A DNA stretch of 27,291 nucleotides from Actinomycetes bacterium (lineage in GTDB: Bacteria; Actinomycetota; Actinomycetes; Mycobacteriales; Mycobacteriaceae): positions 1 through 27,291 of the forward strand of contig JAEXZY010000073.1 in assembly GCA_023404955.1 (NCBI GenBank). Reading direction: 5' to 3'. Below are positions 7,617 through 22,144 of the stretch, piece by piece (within the stretch, counting starts at the first letter, position 1; each line of letters opens with the position of its first letter). The notes beneath the pieces are model-generated. The model was given only the letters and a program-made list of their open reading frames with translations, was not told where the DNA came from and did not search any database. Position numbers and translations under genes: made by a program.

Positions 7617-9032
7617 ATGGCGTCGCAGACGGAATACGACCTCGTGGTCATCGGCTCGGGCCCGGGAGGGCAGAAAGCGGCGGTGGCCGCGGCGAAACTC
7701 GGCAAGTCCGTCGCGGTGATCGAGCGCGGCTGGATGCTGGGCGGGGTGTGCGTCAACACCGGGACCATCCCGTCGAAGACGCTGCGCGAGGCCGTCATCT
7801 ACCTGACCGGGATGAACCAACGCGAGCTGTACGGCACCAGTTACCGGGTCAAGGAGCACATCACCACCGACGACCTGCATCAGCGCACCCAACACGTCAT
7901 CACCCGGGAGATCGACGTGGTCCGATCCCAGCTGATTCGCAACCGAATCGACCTGTTCACCGGGCACGGTCGCTTCGTCGACCCCCACACCGTCGTCGTG
8001 GAGAACGACAACGACAGCGAGCACATCACCGTCAGCGCGGAGAACATCGTGATCGCCACCGGCACCAAACCGGCCCGTCCCGACGACATCGAGTTCGACG
8101 ACGAGCACGTACTGGACTCCGACGGCATCCTGGGGCTCAAGAAGGTGCCTCTGTCGATGGTCGTGGTCGGCGCCGGGGTCATCGGCATCGAATACGCGTC
8201 GATCTTCGCCGCGCTCGGCACCAAGGTGACCGTCATCGAGAAGCGGCCCTCGATGCTCGACTTCGTCGACTCCGAGATCGTTGAGGCGTTGACGTTCCAC
8301 CTGCGCGACCTGGCGGTGACATTCCGGTTCGGCGAGGAGGTCACCGGCGTCGAGATCGGCGAGGACACCACGTTGACGACGCTGGCCTCGGGGAAGCGGA
8401 TCGCCGCCGACACCGTGATGTACTCGGCCGGCAGGCAGGGCCTGACCGAGACGTTGGACCTGAAGGCCGCGGGACTCGAAGCCGACAAGCGCGGCAGGCT
8501 GCAGGTCGACGACGACTTCCGCACCTCGGTCGACCACATCTTCGCCGTCGGCGACGTGATCGGCTTCCCCGCGCTGGCCGCCACCTCGATGGACCAGGGT
8601 CGCCTGGCGGCCTACCACGCGTTCGACGAGCCCGCGAACGACATGACCGCGCTGCAGCCCATCGGGATCTACACGATCCCGGAGGTGTCGTTCGTCGGCG
8701 CCACCGAGGCCGAACTGACCGAGCAGTCCGTGCCCTACGAGTTCGGCGTGGCCCGCTACCGCGAGTTGGCTCGCGGGCAGATCGCCGGCGACTCCCACGG
8801 CATGCTGAAGCTCCTGGTGTCCACCGAGGATCGAAAGCTGTTGGGAATACACATCTTCGGTAGCAATGCCACCGAGCTGATCCACATCGGGCAGGCCGTG
8901 ATGGGCTGCGGCGGCACGGTCGACTACCTCGTCGACGCGGTGCTGAACTATCCGACGTTCTCCGAGGCGTACAAGATCGCCGCGCTCGACGTGACGAACA
9001 AGCTGCGCGCCGTCGAGGAGTTCCAGAAATAG
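7617..9032 (+). CDS. sthA: Soluble pyridine nucleotide transhydrogenase (Si-specific)
   Basis: A 471-residue FAD-dependent oxidoreductase. ATG at 7617 is chosen because GGGGAAAGG lies just upstream and the FAD motif GSGPGG begins at residue 13, as usual. The redox-site segment reads GGVCVNTGTIPSK: Cys45 is kept, but the partner Cys of dihydrolipoamide dehydrogenase is Thr50. This is the typical difference that marks SthA. A second Rossmann motif (VVVGAGVIGIEYAS) binds NAD(P), AVGDVIGFPALA marks the second FAD contact, and the C-terminal interface reads YPTFSEAYKIAALD. The enzyme moves reducing equivalents between NADH and NADPH in the cytosol. In M. tuberculosis sthA (Rv2713) lies elsewhere, near sigB/ideR, so its place between rpoC and nfo is unusual. 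Confidence 0.92.
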   Translation: MASQTEYDLVVIGSGPGGQKAAVAAAKLGKSVAVIERGWMLGGVCVNTGTIPSKTLREAVIYLTGMNQRELYGTSYRVKEHITTDDLHQRTQHVITREIDVVRSQLIRNRIDLFTGHGRFVDPHTVVVENDNDSEHITVSAENIVIATGTKPARPDDIEFDDEHVLDSDGILGLKKVPLSMVVVGAGVIGIEYASIFAALGTKVTVIEKRPSMLDFVDSEIVEALTFHLRDLAVTFRFGEEVTGVEIGEDTTLTTLASGKRIAADTVMYSAGRQGLTETLDLKAAGLEADKRGRLQVDDDFRTSVDHIFAVGDVIGFPALAATSMDQGRLAAYHAFDEPANDMTALQPIGIYTIPEVSFVGATEAELTEQSVPYEFGVARYRELARGQIAGDSHGMLKLLVSTEDRKLLGIHIFGSNATELIHIGQAVMGCGGTVDYLVDAVLNYPTFSEAYKIAALDVTNKLRAVEEFQK

Positions 9033-9033
9033 A

Positions 9034-9065
9034 AAGAACCCCCACTCGTGTGAGTGGGGGTTCTT
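9034..9065. terminator. Bidirectional intrinsic terminator between sthA and rpoC
   Basis: A perfect 14-bp stem (AAGAACCCCCACTC paired with GAGTGGGGGTTCTT) closes a four-base loop GTGT. It begins one base after the sthA stop codon and ends 23 bp before the rpoC stop. The T-rich ends on both strands (TTCTT on plus, TTCTTTCTATTT on minus) let it serve both convergent genes. Confidence 0.92.
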
Positions 9066-9088
9066 CCTGTCTGAACTAGCGGTACGTC

Positions 9089-13054
<3,966 letters not shown>

Positions 13055-13089
13055 GTAACTCCCTTTCCCCTTTCGGGATTAGAAACTAT

Positions 13090-16593
<3,504 letters not shown>

Positions 16594-16760
16594 GGGGATT
16601 ACCTCCGTGAGCCCGGGCAGGGGCCGGTTTCCTTGTCGTCAGGTGGAGTGCTCCGTTCCCACGTCTGCCACGCGCCGCCGCATCGTCACGAGCGGCGGGG
16701 TATCTGCAGACGCACGCCGACCACCATATGAGGGCATGGGGGAAGGGAGCGCAACTACCC

Positions 16761-16789
16761 ACTATAGCCCGCGCGACGCGCCACGGCAA
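16761..16789 (-). promoter_or_regulatory. rpoB promoter
   Basis: On the minus strand TTGCCG (16784-16789) and TATAGT (16761-16766) are separated by exactly 17 bp. This is a strong primary-sigma match in otherwise GC-rich DNA and points toward rpoB. It implies a leader of roughly 160 bases before the TTG start. It belongs to the Microbacterium-like part. Confidence 0.72.
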
Positions 16790-16798
16790 CCCCAATCC

Positions 16799-16827
16799 TT
16801 GACGAGTTTCTGCCGCTGCGGTATAAC
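16799..16827 (+). promoter_or_regulatory. Divergent plus-strand promoter
   Basis: TTGACG (16799-16804) and TATAAC (16822-16827) lie 17 bp apart, close to the primary-sigma consensus. It reads away from rpoB toward the gene at 17054, with a leader of about 220 bases that contains the palindrome and the G-rich tract. Its -35 lies only about 10 bp from the -35 of the rpoB promoter, so the two may compete. Confidence 0.7.
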
Positions 16828-16888
16828 CGCGCGCGCCTCCCCTCTCCGCCCCGTCTCTGCGCGCTCCCCTCCCCCGCCCCTTCTTTCG

Positions 16889-16967
16889 CCGTGCCGCTAT
16901 CTTTCGGCCGAGCCGCCATGATTCGGCGCGCCAAAACGTAGCGGCTCGACCGAAACGTGGCGGCTCG
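16889..16967. repeat. Large imperfect palindrome built from four degenerate copies of one unit
   Basis: The unit AAACGTRGCGGCTCG occurs at 16934-16948 and 16953-16967. Degenerate inverted versions precede it (CGAGCCGCCATGATT at 16909-16923 and a weaker copy at about 16889-16906). Folding the left half on the right half pairs about 28 of 37 positions by eye, with a short GC-rich loop. It resembles a REP-type extragenic palindrome. Whether it recurs elsewhere in the genome cannot be seen here. Confidence 0.6.
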
Positions 16968-16968
16968 C

Positions 16969-17014
16969 GGGGAGGGAAGGGCGGGGCGAGAGGGGGCGGG
17001 GTGAGGGGGCGGGG
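16969..17014 (+). other. Two consecutive G-quadruplex motifs on the plus strand
   Basis: Four G-runs with loops of 1-2 bases occur at 16969-16986 (GGGG-A-GGG-AA-GGG-C-GGGG). Four more, with loops of 1, 3 and 1 bases, occur at 16992-17014. Both satisfy the usual G3+N1-7 rule. They lie on the non-template strand of the leader before the gene at 17054. Confidence 0.6.
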
Positions 17015-17053
17015 CGAGAGGAGCGAGAGGACTAAGGGCGCTAGCGTGGGGGC

Positions 17054-17914
17054 ATGGCCCGCGCCCACGTCGAAGAGCCCGCTCAGGTGCGCCTCGGCGA
17101 CGGCAGCATCGCCCGCGTCGTGCCGAGCCGGTTCGCGGGCGGCTACGAGCTCGAGGTCGACGGCACGCCGCAGTCGCACGTCGATCCGGGCGATCCGACG
17201 CACCTGCACTTCGAATACGTCGCGCGCATGGGCGCCGTGATCGATCGGCTGCGCCTGCCCGGGCAGCCGATCACCGCGATCCACCTCGGCGGCGGAGCGC
17301 TCACCCTCCCCCGCTACATCGCGCACACCCGGCCGGGCTCGCGCCAGCAGGTCGTCGAGCTCGAGCAGCCCCTCATCGACCTCGTGCGCGCCGAGCTGCC
17401 CCTGCCGCGCGACGCGCAGGTGCGGGTGCGCATCGGTGACGCCCGCACCGTCGCCGCGAAGCTCCCCGCGGGGCTGCAGGGCGCCGCCGACCTCGTCGTC
17501 TCCGACGTGTTCGCCGGCGCGCAGACGCCCGCGCACCTCACGACGGTCGAGTACTACCGCGTGCTCGCGGGACTGCTCGCCCCCGACGGTGTGCTGCTGG
17601 TCAACGTCGCCGACGGCGCCGGCCTGGCCTTCGCGCGGCGCCAGGTCGCGACCGTGCGCGCAGTGCTGCCCGAAGTGATCGTGCTCGCCGAAGTGCAGAC
17701 CCTGAAGGGGCGACGGTTCGGGAATCTCGTGATCGCGGCATCCGCGGCACCTCTTCCCGTCGAGTGGCTGCCCCGCCTCATGGCCGCCGGTCCGCACCCC
17801 GCCAAGGTCGCGCAGGGCGATGAGATCGACGCGTTCGCGCGCGGTGCGGCGGTCGGGACGGATGCCGATGCCAGCGCCTCGCCGAAACCCTCGGCATCCC
17901 TCTTCGAGCTCTGA
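17054..17914 (+). CDS. Spermidine-synthase-like, methyltransferase-fold protein
   Basis: A 286-residue protein with the Rossmann core of spermidine synthase-like proteins. It shows IHLGGGALTLPRYIA (about residues 75-89) as the nucleotide loop, QQVVELEQPLIDLV as the acidic strand that would bind ribose, RIGDAR, and DLVVSDVFAGAQTP followed by a TVEYYRVL helix. True spermidine synthases have a paired-Asp motif (DxxD) at the last site; here only one Asp remains, so polyamine synthesis is not expected. The N-terminal part (1-60) is the small beta domain common in this family, and the C-terminus ends in a Ser/Ala-rich tail. It is divergent from rpoB and shares its intergenic region. The substrate is unknown. 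Confidence 0.8.
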   Translation: MARAHVEEPAQVRLGDGSIARVVPSRFAGGYELEVDGTPQSHVDPGDPTHLHFEYVARMGAVIDRLRLPGQPITAIHLGGGALTLPRYIAHTRPGSRQQVVELEQPLIDLVRAELPLPRDAQVRVRIGDARTVAAKLPAGLQGAADLVVSDVFAGAQTPAHLTTVEYYRVLAGLLAPDGVLLVNVADGAGLAFARRQVATVRAVLPEVIVLAEVQTLKGRRFGNLVIAASAAPLPVEWLPRLMAAGPHPAKVAQGDEIDAFARGAAVGTDADASASPKPSASLFEL

Positions 17915-18024
17915 CGAAGGCGGTCTGGGCGGCGCGCCGACCCGGCTCGGCCGAAGGCCCGCCGCTCGGGTGAGACTGGAGAGGCGAACCGCACGCGCGC
18001 GAACCTGCCCGTGGACGAAGGGGG

Positions 18025-18558
18025 ATGCCGGTGAGCTACATCCAGGGATACGACCCGCAGACCCTGCGCGAGATCGTCGACGTGCAGCAGTGCCGCGAGC
18101 GGCTCGCGGACCTCGGCGACCAGCGGTCGCTGCCGGCCCTGCTCGAGCGGGTGTGGCTGTTGAAGGTGACCGGTGACCTCGACGACGCGCTGCGGTTGTC
18201 GGAGCAGTCGGTGCGCGTCGCGCGCATGGGCGGACCGCGCAAAGACCTGCTGCGCTCGCGCGTGCTGCACGCGACCGTGCTGCAGTGCCGCGGGGCCTAC
18301 GCCGCGGCGATCCAGGAGCTCACGACGTGTGGCGAGGAGGCCGAGGGGCAGGGCTGGGCCGCGCTCGCGGCGTTCGCCTACCAGCACCGAGGCAAGGTGT
18401 TCTACGACACCGGCGATTTCGTCAATGCGCGGGCCGACTTCAAGCGGGCGCTGTTCCTGCGGCAAGAGGCGGGGGCTCCCGAAGACGAGCTCGAGTCGAC
18501 CCTCGTGGCGATCGAAGCCGCCGAGCGGCGTCGCTCGGGCGCGCCGGTCGCCAGCTGA
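18025..18558 (+). CDS. Tetratricopeptide-repeat protein
   Basis: A 177-residue soluble protein with helical pairs matching TPR repeats. The clearest are ERVWLLKVTGDLDDALRLSE (about 46-65), RVLHATVLQCRGAYAAAIQE (about 84-103) and AYQHRGKVFYDTGDFVNAR (about 121-139, with the usual G-F-A pattern at its end). The C-terminus is charged. TPR proteins act as protein-binding scaffolds; the partner is unknown. It lies 110 bp after the methyltransferase-like gene and 49 bp before the SprT-like gene on the same strand, so cotranscription is plausible. The ATG at 18025 follows a GAAGGGG ribosome binding site; GTG at 18031 is the alternative. Confidence 0.82.
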   Translation: MPVSYIQGYDPQTLREIVDVQQCRERLADLGDQRSLPALLERVWLLKVTGDLDDALRLSEQSVRVARMGGPRKDLLRSRVLHATVLQCRGAYAAAIQELTTCGEEAEGQGWAALAAFAYQHRGKVFYDTGDFVNARADFKRALFLRQEAGAPEDELESTLVAIEAAERRRSGAPVAS

Positions 18559-18569
18559 GTGTCGTAGGT

Positions 18570-18600
18570 CTGTTCTCCTTTTTCGGGCATGACCGAACAG
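18570..18600. repeat. Nested inverted repeats before the SprT-like gene
   Basis: Outer arms CTGTTC (18570-18575) and GAACAG (18595-18600) flank inner arms TTCGG (18582-18586) and CCGAA (18593-18597). The site lies 7 bp before the ATG of the next gene. It could be an operator or a weak hairpin; it does not match the actinobacterial LexA box spacing. Confidence 0.3.
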
Positions 18601-18607
18601 CACCGCG

Positions 18608-19099
18608 ATGTCTGACCTGCAGTCCGTGCGCCGTGAGGCCGAGGCCCTCATCGCCGCACACCTGGATGCCTCGTGGTCGTTTGCCTTCGACAACGCCAAG
18701 CGCCGCGCCGGTGCCTGCGACTACACGCGCAAACGCATCACGGTGTCGCGCTATCTGAGCGCCCGCTACGACGACGCGACGAACCGGCAGACGCTGCTGC
18801 ACGAGGTGGCGCACGCCCTGGCGGGGGCCCGAGCGGGGCACGGCGCCGCGTGGAAGCGCACCGCGCGCAGCCTCGGCTACACGGGCGGCACGACCCACCA
18901 CGGCGAGACGGCGACCGAACTCGCGCCCTGGGTGGGGGTCTGCCCCGCGGGGCACGTCGCCTACCGCCACCGGCGTGCGACCCGCGCCACGTCGTGCGCG
19001 GTGTGCTCGCCGACCTTCGACGCGCGGCATCTGTTCGTCTGGACGCGCCGCGAGATCACCCCCGCCACCCGTCTCGCGGCGATGACGCCGCGAGACTGA
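18608..19099 (+). CDS. SprT-like zinc metalloprotein
   Basis: A 163-residue protein with the SprT-like layout. The zinc-protease motif is HEVAHALAG at residues 65-73 (His65, Glu66, His69), with the third ligand His78 in AGHGAAWK. A C-terminal zinc-ribbon part has Cys112, Cys130 and Cys133, with His116 as a possible fourth ligand. Eukaryotic relatives (SPRTN) cleave DNA-protein crosslinks, but the bacterial members have no settled role. Length fits the family. It is the third gene of the plus-strand run starting at 17054 and converges on the gene at 19246-19890, with 146 bp between stops in which I see nothing clear. Confidence 0.88.
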   Translation: MSDLQSVRREAEALIAAHLDASWSFAFDNAKRRAGACDYTRKRITVSRYLSARYDDATNRQTLLHEVAHALAGARAGHGAAWKRTARSLGYTGGTTHHGETATELAPWVGVCPAGHVAYRHRRATRATSCAVCSPTFDARHLFVWTRREITPATRLAAMTPRD

Positions 19100-19245
19100 G
19101 CCCGCGCGCACGCCGCAGGGGGGGCGCCGCGGCGTCGCTGCTCAACCGTCGGACCCGTGGGGCTGGTGTGTACGGGAGATACGTGGAAGCCGACTCCCGC
19201 ACCATCGATCCGACGAATCCGCGTCGCTCCGCGGGACGGCACCGT

Positions 19246-19890
19246 TCAGTAGGCGGTGAAGACGCCGGAGCGGAGGGCGGGCACGGATGCCGAGGCATCC
19301 ACCTCACTGGCGGCGAGCACCTGGTCGCGCAGGCCGCGCTCGATGAGATCCTGGCCCGATCCGCTCGCGGTGAGCAGATGGCGGACGGCGCCGCGGAGCC
19401 CGCGGAAGGCCTCGCAGGCGGCCGCCGCCTCGGGTGAGGTGTGGTCGACACCGAGGGTGCTCAGCGCGTCGATGACGGCGCCGGCGCCGAGCAGGTCTTC
19501 GACGGCGACCCGGAGCGGTGCTCCGTCGGCGTCCGAGACGAGTTCACCCGCGGCGATGACGGCGATGCTCGTGCGGGCTCCGCGGCGGTGCTGCTCGGCG
19601 AGCGCGGCGGCCGCGACGGCGGCGGCGTTGCGGAGCGAGCCGAGCACGACGAGCGGTGCGTGATCGAGCGCCGCGGCGGCATGCGCCACCGCCGCCCCGT
19701 TGAGCGAGACGGCGTGCGCCGCGGCATCCAGCGGCACCGTCTCGCCCGCATCGAGGCGCGCGACGACGGTCGAGCTGAACCGCAGCACGTCCACCACGAC
19801 GACGACCTCCGAGTCCTCAAGCCGCGCGAGGCCGTCGACACCCCACTCGAAGCGCACCTGGTAACGGGACTGGTCGAAGGGATCGCTCAC
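19246..19890 (-). CDS. 2-phosphosulfolactate phosphatase family protein (ComB-like)
   Basis: A 214-residue protein with the conserved blocks of the ComB family: VVVVDVLRFSSTVV (about residues 30-43), an NGAAVAHA segment, VVLGSLRNAAAVA (about 80-92), VIAAGEL, and AVEDLLGAGAVIDAL (about 129-143). ComB removes phosphate from 2-phosphosulfolactate in coenzyme M or sulfolactate synthesis. Actinobacteria usually lack that pathway, so the substrate here is open. The GTG start at 19890 has GGAGG almost touching it, closer than normal; an internal GTG at Val12 is a possible alternative. No partner genes of sulfolactate metabolism are nearby. Confidence 0.8.
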   Translation of the reverse strand: MSDPFDQSRYQVRFEWGVDGLARLEDSEVVVVVDVLRFSSTVVARLDAGETVPLDAAAHAVSLNGAAVAHAAAALDHAPLVVLGSLRNAAAVAAAALAEQHRRGARTSIAVIAAGELVSDADGAPLRVAVEDLLGAGAVIDALSTLGVDHTSPEAAAACEAFRGLRGAVRHLLTASGSGQDLIERGLRDQVLAASEVDASASVPALRSGVFTAY

Positions 19891-19954
19891 CCCTCCACGT
19901 TAGGCCCGCGCGCCCGCCGCCCCGCACGGCCCTGGCCGGTGTCAGACTGACCGC

Positions 19955-20515
19955 ATGCGGATCATGCTAAAGCTCGTGCTCGACTGCGACGCCGACGCGG
20001 CCTGGCGTGCGCTGCACTCGCCGCGCGCGATCGCCGACCTCTACGGCCCGTTCGTCGACCTGGCGCCGATGGATGCCGCGGGCATGCCCTCGCGCCTCGA
20101 ACCCGGCGCCGACGTGCCGGTGCGGATGACGATCGGCGCGGGCGCGCCGGGCATTCCCGTCGGCGCGGGCGGTCGGGGCGGCGGGCTGTCGCTCGGCGAG
20201 CAGCTGATCCACGTGAGCGAGCGCACCGTGCGCGACGCCCATGGTGAGGTGCGGATCTTCCGTGACAGCGGCATCCCGCTGACAGGTCCGCTCGCGGCGC
20301 TCGACGTCTGGGACCACCAGATGGCGGTCAGCCCCGCGCCGGGCGACCCCGCGAAGACCCTGTGGCGCGACCGCCTCGTGATCGGCGGGCGCGCGGCCCC
20401 AGCCCTCTGGCCCGTGCTCTGGGCAACCTGGCAGTGGCGCGGCGCGCGCCTGCGCGCCCTCGCCCCCACGTGGGCGCACGACCCGGAGTTCGCCCACGAC
20501 GACGCACCCGCGTGA
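19955..20515 (+). CDS. Conserved hypothetical protein, possibly SRPBCC-like
   Basis: A 186-residue soluble protein I do not recognise with certainty. The start MRIMLKLVLDCDADAAWRAL and the following segment with SPRAIADLYGPF look like the first strand and helix of SRPBCC/START-type ligand-binding folds. Later WDHQMAVSP and LWRDRLVIGG could be the closing strands, and the C-terminus (about 145-170, LWPVLWATWQWRGARL) would be the long helix. A Gly-rich stretch (about 65-80) interrupts the middle. It has no signal peptide. It is divergent from the ComB-like gene with 64 bp between them. The function is unknown, and the ATG at 19964 is an alternative start. Confidence 0.6.
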   Translation: MRIMLKLVLDCDADAAWRALHSPRAIADLYGPFVDLAPMDAAGMPSRLEPGADVPVRMTIGAGAPGIPVGAGGRGGGLSLGEQLIHVSERTVRDAHGEVRIFRDSGIPLTGPLAALDVWDHQMAVSPAPGDPAKTLWRDRLVIGGRAAPALWPVLWATWQWRGARLRALAPTWAHDPEFAHDDAPA

Positions 20516-20545
20516 GGCGCGTGAGGCGCGCACGTATGAGAAAAG

Positions 20546-20580
20546 GGGATGCCGCGGTCGAAGCCTGACCGCGGCATCCC
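20546..20580 (-). terminator. Intrinsic terminator after the ABC permease gene
   Basis: A perfect 14-bp stem (GGGATGCCGCGGTC with GACCGCGGCATCCC) closes a seven-base loop. On the minus strand it is followed by CCCCTTTTCTC, giving the T-run for transcripts coming from the permease gene that ends at 20633. It also lies 30 bp after the plus-strand gene at 19955-20515 but lacks a T-run in that direction. The stem contains the GGATGCC word that is frequent in this half. Confidence 0.85.
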
Positions 20581-20632
20581 GCCCGCATCGGCGTCGCGAA
20601 CGGCACCCGAAGCCGCGCGATCGCCGCCGGGG

Positions 20633-22144
20633 CTATTCGGCCAGCGCCTCAACGGCGGTGACCCGGGTCGCCAGGCGCGTCGGCACGACGGCGGCGACAA
20701 CGGTGAGGACGGCGGTCGCGGCCACCACGACGAGCACCGGACCCCAGGGGATCGCGGGAGCGATCACCGTCGGCGACGTCCAGGCGGGCGGCACCGAGAC
20801 CGAGCCGAGCAGCGACTGCGCGGCGACCCACCCGTAGGCGATGCCGAGGGCGAGCCCGAGGGCGAGCGCGGTGATCGTCACGTGCACCGCCTCGAGCAGC
20901 ACCACCCGACGCACCTGACCCGAGGTGAGGCCGAGCGCGCGCAGCAGGCCGAGTTCGCGGCGGCGCTGCACCACCCCGATCGTCAGCAGGTTCACGAGTC
21001 CGACGGCGGCGATCACCGCCGAGACGGCCACGAGGCCCATCATGATGGCGGCGAAGGTGTCCATCAGCTGGTTCAGCTGCGCGGGCGGCTCGCCGCCGGC
21101 CGCCGACGACAGCACCGCTTTGACCGATTCGTTGGCGACCGCGAACATCACCACGAGGGTGACGCCCATCACGACGCCGATCGCCATGCGGCTCGAGCGC
21201 TCGGGGTAGCGCAGCGCGTTCTCGGCGGCGAGACGCGCCGCGGCGGAGCGACCGAACAACCGTCCGGTGAGGCGCAGCAGCGGCGGCATGATCACGACCG
21301 CCGCCAGGGCGAGGCCCGTGAACGAGAGCACGCCACCGAAGAACGCGACCACGACACCGAGCGGGCTCACGAGTCCGAGGACCACCCCGAGGGCCAGCAG
21401 CGCCGCACCGCCGAGGAGCAGCAGCGTCGAACCGATCAGGCGCCCCCGCGAGCGCGAAAGCTCGTCGTGACCGCGCGGCGCCGCACCCGCGATCGCCTGC
21501 AGCGGCGTCACCGACAGCACCCTGCGCGACCCCGACCAGGCACCCGCCCACGTCGTCAGCGCGACGATCGCCGCGGGGATGACCAGCGCCGGGCGAACGA
21601 CGTCGTAGCCGGTGTCGATGCCCAACGAGGCATCCGCCCAGCGCAGCAGCACGGCGGCGGCCGCGGTTCCGACCACGAGCCCGACAAGAGCGCCGATCAC
21701 CCCGACCGCCAAACCCTGCGCCGCGACCTCGCGTCGCTGCGAGCGCGCCGTCGCACCGATGAGACGCATCAGCGCGATGCCGCGCGTGCGCCCGGCGATG
21801 ATCGTCGCGAACGTGTTGGCCGTGACGATCGAAGCCACGTAGACGGCGACCCCGACGAGCAGCACGCTCAGCACCCCGATGACGAGGGTCGCGGTGTCGC
21901 TGTCGCCGAACGTCGGATCGGCGGCGAGCCACGCGCCGATGTAGCCGGTCGCGCTCAGCAGCAACACCCCGAACGCCGTCGAGATCGCCGCCACGAGCAC
22001 CGTCGCGCCCATGCCGCGCTCGCGCAGCCAGGCCCAGCCGGCGCCGCCACGAGCCGCGCCGCGCCGGGATCCGGCGGGGGTCGGGTCGGATGCGGGCCCG
22101 AGGGTCGGGGCGCCGGCTGTTCCGCCCGCTGCGACCGCGCTCAC
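20633..22144 (-). CDS. FtsX-type ABC transporter permease
   Basis: A 503-residue polytopic membrane protein of the FtsX/MacB/LolC superfamily. The N-terminus (1-45) is a Gly/Ala/Pro-rich cytosolic tail. Two FtsX-like modules follow, at about 45-215 and 320-503. Each has one helix, a juxtamembrane RTRGIALMRLIGAT (first) or QRRRELGLLRALGLT (second) coupling motif, and further helices. Eight membrane segments are likely, with short extracellular loops rather than the large MacB domain, so it may release or extract lipids, peptides or drugs. Its GTG start overlaps the ATPase stop by four bases (GTGA), so the pair is translationally coupled. A hairpin terminator follows it. Confidence 0.88.
   Translation of the reverse strand: MSAVAAGGTAGAPTLGPASDPTPAGSRRGAARGGAGWAWLRERGMGATVLVAAISTAFGVLLLSATGYIGAWLAADPTFGDSDTATLVIGVLSVLLVGVAVYVASIVTANTFATIIAGRTRGIALMRLIGATARSQRREVAAQGLAVGVIGALVGLVVGTAAAAVLLRWADASLGIDTGYDVVRPALVIPAAIVALTTWAGAWSGSRRVLSVTPLQAIAGAAPRGHDELSRSRGRLIGSTLLLLGGAALLALGVVLGLVSPLGVVVAFFGGVLSFTGLALAAVVIMPPLLRLTGRLFGRSAAARLAAENALRYPERSSRMAIGVVMGVTLVVMFAVANESVKAVLSSAAGGEPPAQLNQLMDTFAAIMMGLVAVSAVIAAVGLVNLLTIGVVQRRRELGLLRALGLTSGQVRRVVLLEAVHVTITALALGLALGIAYGWVAAQSLLGSVSVPPAWTSPTVIAPAIPWGPVLVVVAATAVLTVVAAVVPTRLATRVTAVEALAE

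Larger units (their letters stand above)
16594..17053. other. 460-bp divergent intergenic region between rpoB and the methyltransferase-like gene
   Basis: No protein-coding gene is supported here. Reading left to right it holds the rpoB ribosome binding site (GGAGG on the minus strand at 16602-16606), an rpoB leader of about 150 bases, and two back-to-back promoters (16761-16827). Beyond those come a pyrimidine-rich tract (about 16834-16886), a long imperfect palindrome (16889-16967), and a purine-rich tract with two G-quadruplex motifs (16969-17031). The pyrimidine and purine tracts are roughly complementary, so a transcript could fold across nearly 200 bases. Confidence 0.8.

Noticed and set aside
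16889..16967. CRISPR-like repeat array
   Set aside because: Only four degenerate copies occur, in inverted arrangement, without equal spacers or cas genes.
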